64,000 bases of DNA from JAICUY01 sp963716585. Lineage in GTDB: Bacteria; Chloroflexota; Limnocylindria; QHBO01. Shown here piece after piece: positions 9,248 to 18,106 of this stretch (its first letter is position 1; each line of letters opens with the position of its first letter). The position numbers and the translations under genes are program-made. Under the pieces are notes generated by a model. That model made no database searches, had not been told where the DNA came from, and was given only the letters and a program-made list of their open reading frames with translations. The stretch spans positions 496,001 to 560,000 of the forward strand of contig CAVQTN010000002.1 of the NCBI GenBank assembly GCA_963716585.1, written 5' to 3'.

Positions 9248-9850
9248 ATGCACCGCAACCTCATCGTCCTCACCGCCGTGATCGCTGTTGCGGCCTGCAA
9301 CAGCACGCCGATCCCGCCCGCCAGTCCCAATCCACCATCAAGCACTGCGTCGCCGATTCCGTCGCCGACACCGAGCGGATCGCCGACGGCCTTTCCGTCG
9401 CAGTCTCCGACCGCGTCCGTGGTCACCGAACGGATCGGTCGCCTGACCGTGACCCACCCGGTCGCCTGGCGGTTGGTCGCAGGCCCCAAGGACATTCCCG
9501 GTCGGCCAGTTCCGCTGTTCTACCTGAGCGACGCGCCGCTCACGGTCGGCCCGTGCCCGACGCCCGATCCGAAGAGCGGCGAATTCCAGGGTTGCCCGGA
9601 GCCACTGGCCGCGCTTCCGTCCGGCGGGGTGCTCGTCACCGTCAATCCGAACCTCGGCCTCCCCGCCATGAACCCGCCGCAGGTAACGTTCGAGAACAAG
9701 ACCAAGGCGTGCGACGCCATCGGTGGCGAAGCCGAGATGTGGTCCGTCGTCGGCGGGACGGTCCTCACTGCCTGCCTACGAGGCCCAGACCTGGCGGCCC
9801 ACGAAGCCGAGGTCCGCGCCGTCATCGCCTTACTGAAGTCTGCTGCCTGA
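9248..9850 (+). CDS. Hypothetical lipoprotein
   Basis: A 200-residue exported protein. Residues 1-17 form a signal peptide that ends in the lipobox AVAAC. A low-complexity linker of Pro, Ser and Thr follows up to about residue 58, then a globular domain of about 140 residues with four cysteines. I do not recognise the domain. The in-frame region upstream of ATG 9248 is open but has no signal character, so this start is preferred. It is a likely Lgt substrate and stands alone. Confidence 0.7.
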   Translation: MHRNLIVLTAVIAVAACNSTPIPPASPNPPSSTASPIPSPTPSGSPTAFPSQSPTASVVTERIGRLTVTHPVAWRLVAGPKDIPGRPVPLFYLSDAPLTVGPCPTPDPKSGEFQGCPEPLAALPSGGVLVTVNPNLGLPAMNPPQVTFENKTKACDAIGGEAEMWSVVGGTVLTACLRGPDLAAHEAEVRAVIALLKSAA

Positions 9851-10083
9851 CCGCTCGAGTCAGCGCGCCGGTGCGCGAAGCGACGATGTGCGCCGTGCGC
9901 CGGCGATCATCCCCCGACTCGAGTCTGGTCCTCCGCCGCGGTCGTCAGCCACTCTCGGATCTTCGTCGCGTAGCGGCGCTCGTCGTTAGGCCGGGCTGAT
10001 CGAGGGTCATGAGCATCAACAGGCGGTCTGTTCGCTCGCGGTTTCAGAAGAGCGCCCGGCGATCGTAGAGGCGCCCCCAATGC

Positions 10084-10089
10084 TACGAT
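10084..10089 (+). promoter_or_regulatory. -10 box TACGAT, leaderless start
   Basis: TACGAT ends exactly seven bases before ATG 10097. A transcript from this box would begin at or next to the start codon. The same geometry recurs at several other genes in the window. Confidence 0.5.
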
Positions 10090-10096
10090 CGAGCCG

Positions 10097-10369
10097 ATGC
10101 TTCCCGTGATCTGGACCGTCTTCGCGCTGTGCGCGGTCGCCGGTTTCGTGATGATCGCCGCGTACTGGCTGGACGTACGGGATCGGCCCGATCTCACCTT
10201 CCGCGAGCGCGTCGCCTGGTCGTTCGGGACCTTTCTCTTCCCGGTGACCATCCCGGCCTACGCGTTCCTGGGCAATGCCGGATGGCCCGCCTTCCTGCGC
10301 GCAGCGTCGCTGCTGCCTGCGATCGCCCTCGCTCTCTTCTTCGGCTTCCTGTTCGGCGTCTTCGCATAA
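10097..10369 (+). CDS. Small hypothetical membrane protein
   Basis: A 90-residue protein with three hydrophobic segments (about 3-25, 44-62 and 68-89) and one charged loop, DVRDRPDLTFRERVAW. No family is recognised. The start ATG 10097 lies seven bases after a TACGAT box, which suggests a leaderless message and supports this start. It has no close neighbours on its strand. Confidence 0.6.
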   Translation: MLPVIWTVFALCAVAGFVMIAAYWLDVRDRPDLTFRERVAWSFGTFLFPVTIPAYAFLGNAGWPAFLRAASLLPAIALALFFGFLFGVFA

Positions 10370-10720
10370 GGATCGCCAGCCGAGCGGGGCGCGCGGTAGG
10401 TCCGGCGCCTCGACTACTGAGGTGCGCCGGGCGCTTTGAGAGGGCGTGGCCGGGCGGGATTGCCAGATGCCAATCACCGTCGGCCTAGGCAGACCGGAGG
10501 CGCGGGGACACGACTTCCGCCTCCCGGTTCACGCTCAGGTCGGGAGGTTCCGTACGCGATGTGCTGCCGTCGGCGTGCCTAAGCTGTTCCTGATTGGCAG
10601 GTGGCAATGGAGGAGGTCGCGAGCGGGCCGTGCGCGCCCTGCGCGTCTCAGTCCTGTGGTGGAACCGCCTAACGCGCCTTGTGGGGAACCCTATCTGGCG
10701 ACGCAGCCGCGACTCGTCGT

Positions 10721-10909
10721 GAGCAGAGCGGCAATGGTCCTCTGGGCGAACACTGGCGGAGGAATCCCGCGCTGAGTAACTGTAGCGCTCCTCAGCGGGA
10801 CCATTGCGCAACAAACGCGGCGCATGCAGCGCCAACTCGGCGGAATAACGCTCCCCAGCAGGACCGGTACGCGACGAGCGCCGAGGAGGCGGTGCGCACC
10901 TCACGGTGG
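10721..10909. repeat. Three diverged tandem 63-bp repeats
   Basis: The units run 10721-10783, 10784-10846 and 10847-10909. Units two and three agree clearly over their first 36 bases (TARCGCTCCYCAGCRGGACC, then CGC-AC---CGC). Unit one shares spaced bases at the same 63-bp offset (GG-CC, GCGA, GC-GAGGA). Because 63 is 21 codons, frames stay open on both strands across the array, but no start or family supports a protein. Confidence 0.5.
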
Positions 10910-10943
10910 AGCCATGTCCCGTGCCTGCTCCGCGGCGCGGCCC

Positions 10944-10949
10944 TATCAT
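10944..10949 (+). promoter_or_regulatory. -10 box TATCAT, leaderless start
   Basis: TATCAT stands seven bases before ATG 10957 of the M20 peptidase gene, which predicts a transcript that begins at the start codon. Confidence 0.5.
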
Positions 10950-10956
10950 CGGGCCC

Positions 10957-12381
10957 ATGACCACGAATACGAAACGCGGCGTCGATGCCGCCCTCGACTT
11001 CCTGCGCGAACACGACGAGCGCAACCTGCAGCAGCTCGACGAGTTCCTGCGGATCCCTTCCGTCAGCGCCGACCCCGATGCACGACCCGACGTCGAACGC
11101 GCCGCGGCGTGGATCGCCGCCGAGCTCACGCGGATCGGCGTCGAGCATGCGCAGCTCCACGAGACGAGCGGCCATCCGATCGTCACCGGTGACTGGCTGC
11201 ACGCCGGGCCCGACAGGCCCACGGTGCTCATCTACTGCCATTACGACGTGCAGCCCGCGGATCCGCTCGACGAGTGGAAGCGACCGCCCTTCGAGCCGCG
11301 ATACGAGGACGACCGCGTCTATGCGCGCGGGTCGGGCGACGACAAGGGACAGCTGTTCATGCACCTCAAGGCCGCCGAGGCGTGGCTGCAGGGCGCCGGT
11401 GGCGCACCGGTCAACCTGCGCTTCTTCTTCGAGGGCGACGAGGAGGTCGGATCGGAGCCGGTCGAGGAGTTCATCGACAGCCACCCCGAGCTGCTGGCAT
11501 CGGACATTTCGGTGGTCAGCGACAGCGACATGTACGACGACGAGGGCACGCCGGCCATCACCTACGGTCTGCGCGGCATCGCCTACTTCGAGGTCAAGGT
11601 CACCGGGCCGTTCCAGGACGTGCATTCCGGCCAGTACGGCGGCGGCATCGACAACCCGGCCAACGTCCTGGTCCGGATGCTGGCCGGCCTGCAGGACGAC
11701 ACCGGCCGTTTCACCGTCCCCGGCTTCTACGACCGGGTTCGCGAGCTGACCAATACCGAGCGGGACGCCTACGCGGCCCTGCCGTTCGACGACGCGGCGT
11801 GGCGCGACTCCGTGGGCGTGCCAGAGGCGGGCCGCGGAGAGCACGGCTACACGCTGCTGGAGCGCATGTCCGCGCGTCCCACCTTCGACGTCAACGGCCT
11901 GTGGGGCGGCTACTCGGGCGAGGGCTCGAAGACCATCATCCCCGCCTGGGCGGCCGCCAAGTTCTCGACGCGGCTCGTGCCGGACCAGGACTTCCAGGAG
12001 ATCGAGCGCCTGGTGGTCGCGCATCTCAAGTCGATTGCGCCGTCGACCGTGTCGGTCGACGTCAAGGTGATCCACGGCGGCGCGCCGGCGCTCACCGCCC
12101 TGGATGCCACGGCGGTCCGGCTCACCGCGCAGGCGCTGGAGGACGCCTTCGGCAAGGCGCCCCTGTTCCAGCGCAGCGGGGGATCGGTCCCGGTCGTGGC
12201 GGCGCTCGAGAAACAGATCGGCCTCAAGTCGGTGCTCGTCGGATTCGCGTCGCCGAATGGCAACTTCCACGCTCCGAACGAGTGGATGCCCCTGGCCAAC
12301 TATCGTGGCGGGATGGAGGCCTTGATCCACCTCTGGAAGCAGTTCGGGAACGCCCGCCCGGAGGAGCTGCGCGCGGGCTGA
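10957..12381 (+). CDS. M20-family dipeptidase / metallopeptidase
   Basis: A 474-residue zinc peptidase of the M20 (CNDP-like) family that should hydrolyse dipeptides or N-acylated amino acids in the cytoplasm; no signal peptide is present. The metal ligands are visible in order: H95 and D97 in CHYDVQPAD, the bridging Asp in GSGDDKGQ, the catalytic and metal-binding Glu pair in EGDEEVGS, an Asp in VSDSDMYDD, and a late His in FHAPNEW. The dimerisation domain sits between about residues 205 and 370. ATG 10957 is chosen over an upstream in-frame ATG because a TATCAT box lies seven bases before it and the protein then starts at the usual place. Confidence 0.9.
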   Translation: MTTNTKRGVDAALDFLREHDERNLQQLDEFLRIPSVSADPDARPDVERAAAWIAAELTRIGVEHAQLHETSGHPIVTGDWLHAGPDRPTVLIYCHYDVQPADPLDEWKRPPFEPRYEDDRVYARGSGDDKGQLFMHLKAAEAWLQGAGGAPVNLRFFFEGDEEVGSEPVEEFIDSHPELLASDISVVSDSDMYDDEGTPAITYGLRGIAYFEVKVTGPFQDVHSGQYGGGIDNPANVLVRMLAGLQDDTGRFTVPGFYDRVRELTNTERDAYAALPFDDAAWRDSVGVPEAGRGEHGYTLLERMSARPTFDVNGLWGGYSGEGSKTIIPAWAAAKFSTRLVPDQDFQEIERLVVAHLKSIAPSTVSVDVKVIHGGAPALTALDATAVRLTAQALEDAFGKAPLFQRSGGSVPVVAALEKQIGLKSVLVGFASPNGNFHAPNEWMPLANYRGGMEALIHLWKQFGNARPEELRAG

Positions 12382-12437
12382 CCGCGGCGGCGGTCATCGC
12401 CGCAGTTGCACCCACTGTAGGCAGAGGTCCATCAAGG

Positions 12438-13112
12438 TTGGCCGATTCGAAGGATGATGGCTCGGGCCGCGGCGGCGCTGCCGACGACCCATGGCTGGCG
12501 CTCGGCGCAGCGTCGCGCCTGGTCGGCGTTGGGCCCGATACGCTCCGTCGCTGGGCGGATTCGGGCAAGGTGCAGAGCTACCAGACGCCGGGTGGCCACC
12601 GCCGCTTCCTGCGGTCGAGTCTCGAGGCGATGATCAATGCTCCGCGGCGGCATCGCTACGGGATGGAGCGCCTTGTGGACTCGGCGGGCACCATCGTGGG
12701 CGATGTGCAGCGCCGGATGCAGCGCACCGGCTACGCGGGGCAGCCGTGGCAGGCGCGGCTCAGCGCGGATCAGCGCGCCGATTTCCGTCGCTGGGGCCAG
12801 CGGACCTTCAACCTGGTCATCGAGTACGTCGCGGCCGGGAAGCGCGCCGAGCGGACCCTGCTGCTGGGGGAGGCGGAGCAGATGGGTGCCCTGTACGGCG
12901 CCGAGGCATCCAAGGCCGGCCTCTCGCTGGCCGAGACGGTCGAGGCCTTCCTCTTCTTCCGTGCTCCCGTCCTGGAGGCGATTGCCGCGCACCTGCGCCG
13001 CCGCTCCGCCGAGGTGACCGACGTCACGTCTGCGTTCCGCGAAGCCTCGGCGGCGATCGACCAGGTGCTCGTCACACTCGTGTCGTCGCACCGAGACGGC
13101 GCTCCCGGCTGA
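12438..13112 (+). CDS. MerR/excisionase-type HTH regulator with C-terminal helical domain
   Basis: A 224-residue DNA-binding protein. Residues 20-55 read LGAASRLVGVGPDTLRRWAD and GKVQSYQTPGGHRRF, the winged-helix form found in MerR and excisionase families. Residues 100-215 form an all-helical domain that may sense a signal or dimerise; it loosely resembles the N-terminal domain of RsbR-type proteins, but I would not name it. No ATG fits; I propose TTG 12438, with AGAGG about ten bases upstream. The gene follows the peptidase closely on the same strand. Confidence 0.6.
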   Translation: MADSKDDGSGRGGAADDPWLALGAASRLVGVGPDTLRRWADSGKVQSYQTPGGHRRFLRSSLEAMINAPRRHRYGMERLVDSAGTIVGDVQRRMQRTGYAGQPWQARLSADQRADFRRWGQRTFNLVIEYVAAGKRAERTLLLGEAEQMGALYGAEASKAGLSLAETVEAFLFFRAPVLEAIAAHLRRRSAEVTDVTSAFREASAAIDQVLVTLVSSHRDGAPG

Positions 13113-13133
13113 GGCGGGCCGCCGGCCCGCTCC

Positions 13134-14264
13134 TCATTCGACGAGGTACAGGTCGCGGGCAGTGGTGTTCAGCCGCTCGCCGCCGGCGTCGGTGCAGACC
13201 ACGATGTCCTCGATCCGAGCGCCCCATCGGCCAGCGACGTAGATCCCCGGCTCGATGCTGAAGGCATCGCCCGCTTGGATCGGCTCGGCGTTCGACTCGA
13301 CGATGTACGGCTCCTCGTGGGTCTCCATGCCGATGCCGTGGCCGGTGCGATGGATGAACTCCTCTCCGTAGCCGGCCTCGTCGATGACGCGGCGGGCGGC
13401 CCGGTCGAGCTCGCGCGCGGGAATGCCCGGGGTGACGGCCTCGCACGCCGCCGCCTGGGCCGCGCGCAGGACCGCGTACATCGCCGCGAACTCCGCCGGC
13501 GGCTCCCCGACGAAGGCCGTGCGGGTCGTGTCGGAGCGGTACTCGTCGCGCGTCCCGCCGATGTCGAGCACAACCGCGTCGCCCGGCCCGATCAGCCGCT
13601 CTCCCGGCTCGTGGTGCGGGCTGGCGGCATTGGGCCCCGACGCGACGATGGCGAAGTCGGCGACTTGATGTCCGGCCTCGAGCAGCAGCTCGCGAACGTG
13701 CGCGCTGACCTGCGCCTCCCTGCGGCCGGAGAGACGCTCGTCGGTGATGACCAGCATCGCCTCGTCAGCCGCGGCCGACGCGGCGCGCAGGCGGTCAATT
13801 TCGTCGGCTGTCTTGAGGCGGCGCAGCGCGGCCATGGTCGGACCGGCCTCGACCAGTTCGACCGGGTCGAGCGCCGCGCGCAGCCGCAGCACGAAGCGAG
13901 CGTCCATCTGGTCCTGGACCGCGACGCGCATCGGCGTGCCGCCGCTCAGGCGGCGACCGACGCGGCTGAAGGGATCATCGGTCTCGTCCCAGGGCAGGAT
14001 GTCGATCTCGCCGACAAGCTCGCCAAGCTCATGGCGAGCCAGCGGCTCCTCGAGACGTGGCACAACCAGGCTGGGCGCCCCCTCGGCCGGCACGATCAGG
14101 CAGGTGAGCCGCTCCAGCTTGGGCGGGTGGTAACCGAGCAGGTAGGCGTAGTCCGACGAAGGCGTGATGAGCAGCGCCATCAGGTCGCGCTCGCCCGCCT
14201 GGGCCGCCGCGCGCCGCAGGCGGTCGGCATGCACCGATGTGGGGAATCGAGCTGGGAAGCGCAT
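13134..14264 (-). CDS. pepQ: M24-family Xaa-Pro aminopeptidase
   Basis: A 376-residue metallopeptidase with the N-terminal creatinase-like domain (to about residue 135) and the pita-bread catalytic domain. All five metal ligands are in place: Asp in VVLDIGG, Asp in YRSDTTR, His in HRTGHGIG, Glu in SIEPGIY and Glu in ARIEDIV. It should remove residues before proline or cleave X-Pro dipeptides in the cytoplasm. ATG 14262-14264 is chosen because the upstream extension is Arg-rich and unlike the family. It converges with the HTH gene and diverges from the subtilase gene. Confidence 0.88.
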   Translation of the reverse strand: MRFPARFPTSVHADRLRRAAAQAGERDLMALLITPSSDYAYLLGYHPPKLERLTCLIVPAEGAPSLVVPRLEEPLARHELGELVGEIDILPWDETDDPFSRVGRRLSGGTPMRVAVQDQMDARFVLRLRAALDPVELVEAGPTMAALRRLKTADEIDRLRAASAAADEAMLVITDERLSGRREAQVSAHVRELLLEAGHQVADFAIVASGPNAASPHHEPGERLIGPGDAVVLDIGGTRDEYRSDTTRTAFVGEPPAEFAAMYAVLRAAQAAACEAVTPGIPARELDRAARRVIDEAGYGEEFIHRTGHGIGMETHEEPYIVESNAEPIQAGDAFSIEPGIYVAGRWGARIEDIVVCTDAGGERLNTTARDLYLVE

Positions 14265-14348
14265 GTGCCACAGGGTACTCGAACGAAATCGCCATCGACC
14301 ACGCGGCATGACTCGGCCCACGATTGGACTACACTTCCGGCAATCGTC

Positions 14349-14365
14349 GGTATGACAGTGTCATA
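14349..14365. promoter_or_regulatory. Perfect 17-bp palindrome before the subtilase gene
   Basis: GTATGACA-G-TGTCATAC is an uninterrupted inverted repeat with a single central base. It lies 11 bases before the subtilase start codon, between possible promoter elements and the ribosome binding site GGAGAG. It is a likely operator, or a hairpin in the 5' leader. Confidence 0.5.
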
Positions 14366-14376
14366 CGGAGAGAGCC

Positions 14377-17340
14377 ATGCAGCAACGGGCCTGCTCGGCG
14401 TGGGGACATCGTCGGCGCGCGACTGCCGCCGCGGCGGCCATCCTGGTGCTCGCCACGGCCCTGGGCGACCCGACGCCGATCGACGCCGCGACACCCGGCA
14501 CCGCAGCAGGGGCGGCCGATCGGCTGGCCGCGGCCAACGGCGGGCGGGCGGCTGACTACAGGCTCGTCTACGAGCGAACCGCGGTGGTGCCCGGCGTGGG
14601 CGCACGTCTCTGGGCGGGCAAGTTCCTTGGCCCGAGCGGGAAGGTGCTGACCGTCTATCGCGATGCCGCGGGCGACTTCGGTGATGCGGAGTTGCTGCTG
14701 GCCGATACACGCGCTGCGCTGGCGACGCGCTCCGCCTACGCCCGCAAGGCCGACGCGGCGCTGCAGCGCTCGGTTGCGGCGGCTGCCAGCCCGCTGCAGC
14801 GCCTGCCTGTCGCCGTCTGGCTGGCGGCCGATCCGGGCTCGGCGGTGCAGGCAGTGATCGGCCGACACCCGGAGCTGACCTGGGTGGGCGACCGCCCGGT
14901 GATCGACGACCTGGCCGCGCTGCGCGCGGTTCGCGGCGAGCTCTGGCAGGCGCGACACGACGCGTACGCGTTGGTCCAGTCGCAGGCCCGCCAGCAAGTT
15001 GCCGCCCTGGGCGGCACGCTGGCCTATGCCAGCACATCCGCACCGCTCGTGTTCGTGGATCTGCCCGCCGGACAGGTCGCCGCACTGGCGGATGACGACG
15101 GCGTGAGCAGCATCGGTCTCGAGCAGCCGTGGCAGCCGACCATGAGCAGCGCGGGACCGACGGTCGACGCCAACTGGACGTCGGGCAGCGGTGACCAGGG
15201 GACGGGCGTGCGCTATGCCGTCGTCGAGTACAACAACGTGCGCGGGACCGGCGACCTGGCCGGCAAGGTGGTCGCCTCGCACAGCACCAGCGGCACGCTG
15301 GCCTACACCGCGGGCGGACAGTTCGACCATCCCACCTGGGTCGCCGGAGCAGTTGCCGGGCAGAGCACGACGTATCGCGGCGTGGCGCCCGGCGCGCTGA
15401 TCGTCTCGTCGGGAACCGGTGGCTACTCGCCGTCGGTCACCTACGACCGCGCGGTCATTGCCGCTGCCGATTGGGCCGTCGCGCCGGGCGGCGGCGATGC
15501 GGACGTGATCAACACCTCGCTGGTGCAGGACACGGCGACAGGGGCCGAGGAGGCGCGTCGCTATTTCGACTCGATCGTGGACGAGGACGGCCGACTGGCG
15601 GTCTCGGCGGCGGGCAACTACGTCAACTTCTCGAGCTGGACGGTCGGGTCACCAGGTCGTGCCTGGAACGTGCTGACCGTGGGCGGGACCGACGACCGCG
15701 GGACGTCGAGCCGCGGCGACGACCGGATCTGGTATGCGCCGGGCTCCAACGGCAGCGCCTACGTGGACCCGGCAGGCACCACCTGGAACGCGCATGGTGA
15801 CTTCAACAAGCCCAACCTTTCGGCGCCGGCGGTCTCGGTGCGCACGGCGAACGGCCTGTCGGCAAGCGGTACCAGTGTCGCCACCCCGATCGTGGGCGGC
15901 ATCGCGGCACAGCTCATCGCGCGCGCGCCAAGCCTGGCGATCTGGCCGGAAGCCGTCCGCGCCCTGCTCATGGCGGGCGCCTTCCGCCATGCGCACATGG
16001 CCGATGGCTCGGTCAATGCCGATCACGAGGGCGTGGGCATGCCCTCGGCGCTGTGGTCGAACCGGATCCTCGTCGCGGGCGACGGGCAGTACGGCGGCTA
16101 TCGCATCGGCTCGACCGACGGATCAGCGCTCGTGCAGCAGCAGATCTTGGTGCGTGCCGGCCAGCACGTGCGGGTGGTGGCATCGTGGAACAGCCACACC
16201 TCGGGGACGAGCGACCTGGGCAAGTCGGACACGCTGCTCACCGATTTCGACCTGCAGGTCGTGCAGCCCGGCGGGACACTGGTCGGCAGCTACACGTTCG
16301 ACAACAATTACGAGGTGGTCGACTTCACCGCGACGTCCTCGGGCACGGCCACGATCCGTCTGCCCGCGAATCGGCTGGCGATCGGTGGCGAGCGGTTTGC
16401 GCTGGCATGGACCAAGCGGAACTACGGGACTCCCACCCGGCTGGCCGGGGCGGATCGCTATGCCACCGCGGCGGCCATCTCGCGCTCGTCGTTCGGGCCG
16501 GGCGTCCCGGTCGCGTACGTGGCCAGTGGCGCCGGGTTCGCCGACGCGCTGGCCGCCGGGCCCGCGGCAGGGCTCGGCGGCGGACCGGTGCTGCTCACGC
16601 TGCCGGACCAGCTGCCCTCGGCGACCGCCTCGGAGCTCGCCCGACTGCAGCCGCAGCAGATCTATCTCGTCGGCGGCACCAGCGTCGTCTCGAGCAAGGT
16701 GGCGACCGAGCTGGCGCCGTACAGCGACAGGCCGGTTCTCCGCGTCGCCGGCGTGGATCGCTACGAGACGGCCGCCACGCTCGCAGAGGCGACCTATGCG
16801 CCGGGCGTCGACGCCGCGTTCGTGGCCTCGGGCGTCGGGTTCGCCGACGCGCTGGCCGGCGGCCCGGCCGCCGTCGCGACCCGTGGGCCGATGCTGCTGG
16901 TACGACCCGGCGGCGTGCCGGATGCGACGAGCGCCGAGCTCAGCCGGCTGCGGCCGACGCAGATCTATGTGCTCGGCGGCACGAGCGTCATCCCCAGCGG
17001 CGTGGCGGCCGCGCTGGCGCGGTTCAGCAGCCGCCCGGTGATCCGCCTGGCAGGCGCCGACCGCTATGGCACCGCCGCCGTCATCTCGCGTCATTTCTTC
17101 AGTACACCGCCGGTCGCGTACCTGTCGACAGGCAGTACCTTCCCGGATGCGCTGGCTGCCATCTCGCCCGCCGGTCGAGCCGGCGCGCCGCTGCTCCTCG
17201 TGGGCAAGACCACAGTTCCGATGCCTGCGCGTGACGAGCTGCTGCGCCTGTGGCCGCCACGAACCATCGTGCTGGGCGGCATCGCGGTCATCTCCGACGC
17301 GGTGATGACCAGCGTGCGAACGCTGCTGGGCAGCCCATGA
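14377..17340 (+). CDS. Subtilase with three cell-wall-binding type 2 repeats
   Basis: A 987-residue exported serine protease. Residues 1-38 are a signal peptide and 39-255 a propeptide-like region. The S8 catalytic domain keeps H318 in FDHPTWVAG, the oxyanion Asn in SAAGNY, and S500 in GTSVATP. The residue where the catalytic Asp is expected (YAVVEYNN) is Glu, E284; the spacing of 34 and 182 residues to His and Ser fits subtilisins. A beta-rich domain follows (about 570-685). Three repeats of roughly 95 residues each begin RLAGADRYATA, RVAGVDRYETA and RLAGADRYGTA (the first at residue 688). These are type 2 cell-wall-binding modules that anchor proteins to a Gram-positive-type wall. The stop overlaps the next start. 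Confidence 0.85.
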   Translation: MQQRACSAWGHRRRATAAAAAILVLATALGDPTPIDAATPGTAAGAADRLAAANGGRAADYRLVYERTAVVPGVGARLWAGKFLGPSGKVLTVYRDAAGDFGDAELLLADTRAALATRSAYARKADAALQRSVAAAASPLQRLPVAVWLAADPGSAVQAVIGRHPELTWVGDRPVIDDLAALRAVRGELWQARHDAYALVQSQARQQVAALGGTLAYASTSAPLVFVDLPAGQVAALADDDGVSSIGLEQPWQPTMSSAGPTVDANWTSGSGDQGTGVRYAVVEYNNVRGTGDLAGKVVASHSTSGTLAYTAGGQFDHPTWVAGAVAGQSTTYRGVAPGALIVSSGTGGYSPSVTYDRAVIAAADWAVAPGGGDADVINTSLVQDTATGAEEARRYFDSIVDEDGRLAVSAAGNYVNFSSWTVGSPGRAWNVLTVGGTDDRGTSSRGDDRIWYAPGSNGSAYVDPAGTTWNAHGDFNKPNLSAPAVSVRTANGLSASGTSVATPIVGGIAAQLIARAPSLAIWPEAVRALLMAGAFRHAHMADGSVNADHEGVGMPSALWSNRILVAGDGQYGGYRIGSTDGSALVQQQILVRAGQHVRVVASWNSHTSGTSDLGKSDTLLTDFDLQVVQPGGTLVGSYTFDNNYEVVDFTATSSGTATIRLPANRLAIGGERFALAWTKRNYGTPTRLAGADRYATAAAISRSSFGPGVPVAYVASGAGFADALAAGPAAGLGGGPVLLTLPDQLPSATASELARLQPQQIYLVGGTSVVSSKVATELAPYSDRPVLRVAGVDRYETAATLAEATYAPGVDAAFVASGVGFADALAGGPAAVATRGPMLLVRPGGVPDATSAELSRLRPTQIYVLGGTSVIPSGVAAALARFSSRPVIRLAGADRYGTAAVISRHFFSTPPVAYLSTGSTFPDALAAISPAGRAGAPLLLVGKTTVPMPARDELLRLWPPRTIVLGGIAVISDAVMTSVRTLLGSP

Positions 17341-18065
17341 GCGGCTTCGGGCGCGGGTCCCGCGGCTGGGGGGTGGCGCTGCTGGCGCTGCTCGTCGCCT
17401 GCTCCGGGCCGACCGCGTCGCCGCCGACCTCCATCAGGCCGTCGGGCTCGGGTGGCGCGGTGCCGACGCCGAGCGCGACGACCACGCCCGCGGCGACCAC
17501 CGGCCCGAGTCCCTCCCCGGCGCCTTCGCCCTCGTCGACGGTCGCTGCGCCGTACGACGCCACGGCCGTACTGGCCGCCATGCAGGCGTCTCGCCGACCC
17601 GGCGGCGTGCCCACCCAGCTGCAGACGCGCCCGATCGCCGATCTGCTGGCTGCGGGGATCTGGACCTACGACGGACAGGCGTGGCCGACCCTCAGCGTCA
17701 GCGGCTCGTGCGGGGCGACGGTCTGCACGGTCGACCTGTCGGGCGCGCCGGACGGCGGCGCCGGCGAGGACCTCTACACCTTCTCGGTCACGCCCGCGGA
17801 CGCTGACGTGGAGCTCCTGGTCGCCGACCTGCACGGCTACCCGGCCGATCTCGACGCGGCGCTCGACGCAGTGGCGCGCCGTGGCGTCAGCCCGGATCGG
17901 CTCACCGGCCTGGCGCTGCTCGCAGCACGGTGGCTGCCGCCGCCCGATGACGGGCAGTTCATGCTCAGCTACCGATCCGGCGGCGAGGAAGGCAGCCCGG
18001 CGCTGGACGTGTTGATCGACCTGCCGACCGGGCGGGTGCTCGAGGCCAAGAGCCCGGCCTCCTGA
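17337..18065 (+). CDS. Hypothetical lipoprotein, coupled to the subtilase
   Basis: A 242-residue protein with a signal peptide that ends in the lipobox LVAC (about residue 22), then a long Ser/Thr/Pro linker to about residue 70 and a globular domain with one likely disulfide (SCGATVC). I do not recognise the domain. ATG 17337 overlaps the subtilase stop by ATGA, so it is co-translated with the wall protease and may be a partner, inhibitor or substrate-binding protein for it; that is inference. Confidence 0.7.
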   Translation: MSGFGRGSRGWGVALLALLVACSGPTASPPTSIRPSGSGGAVPTPSATTTPAATTGPSPSPAPSPSSTVAAPYDATAVLAAMQASRRPGGVPTQLQTRPIADLLAAGIWTYDGQAWPTLSVSGSCGATVCTVDLSGAPDGGAGEDLYTFSVTPADADVELLVADLHGYPADLDAALDAVARRGVSPDRLTGLALLAARWLPPPDDGQFMLSYRSGGEEGSPALDVLIDLPTGRVLEAKSPAS

Positions 18066-18106
18066 CCGACCATAACGCCGCCGATGCGGCGGGCCGTTGC
18101 GGCGCG

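Larger units (their letters stand above)
10370..10956. other. Intergenic region with tandem 63-bp repeats
   Basis: I see no convincing gene in these 587 bp. Open frames exist on both strands but have no start context or family resemblance. The right half holds three tandem 63-bp units (10721-10909) and, at its end, the -10 box of the peptidase gene. Confidence 0.55.

Noticed and set aside
10370..10956. CRISPR array
   Set aside because: Three units with a 63-bp period are diverged along their length and show no repeat/spacer alternation; no cas genes are present.
11274..13112. 612-codon frame that appears to fuse the peptidase region to the HTH regulator
   Set aside because: The first 390 codons are an out-of-frame shadow of the M20 peptidase; only the HTH part from 12438 is supported.
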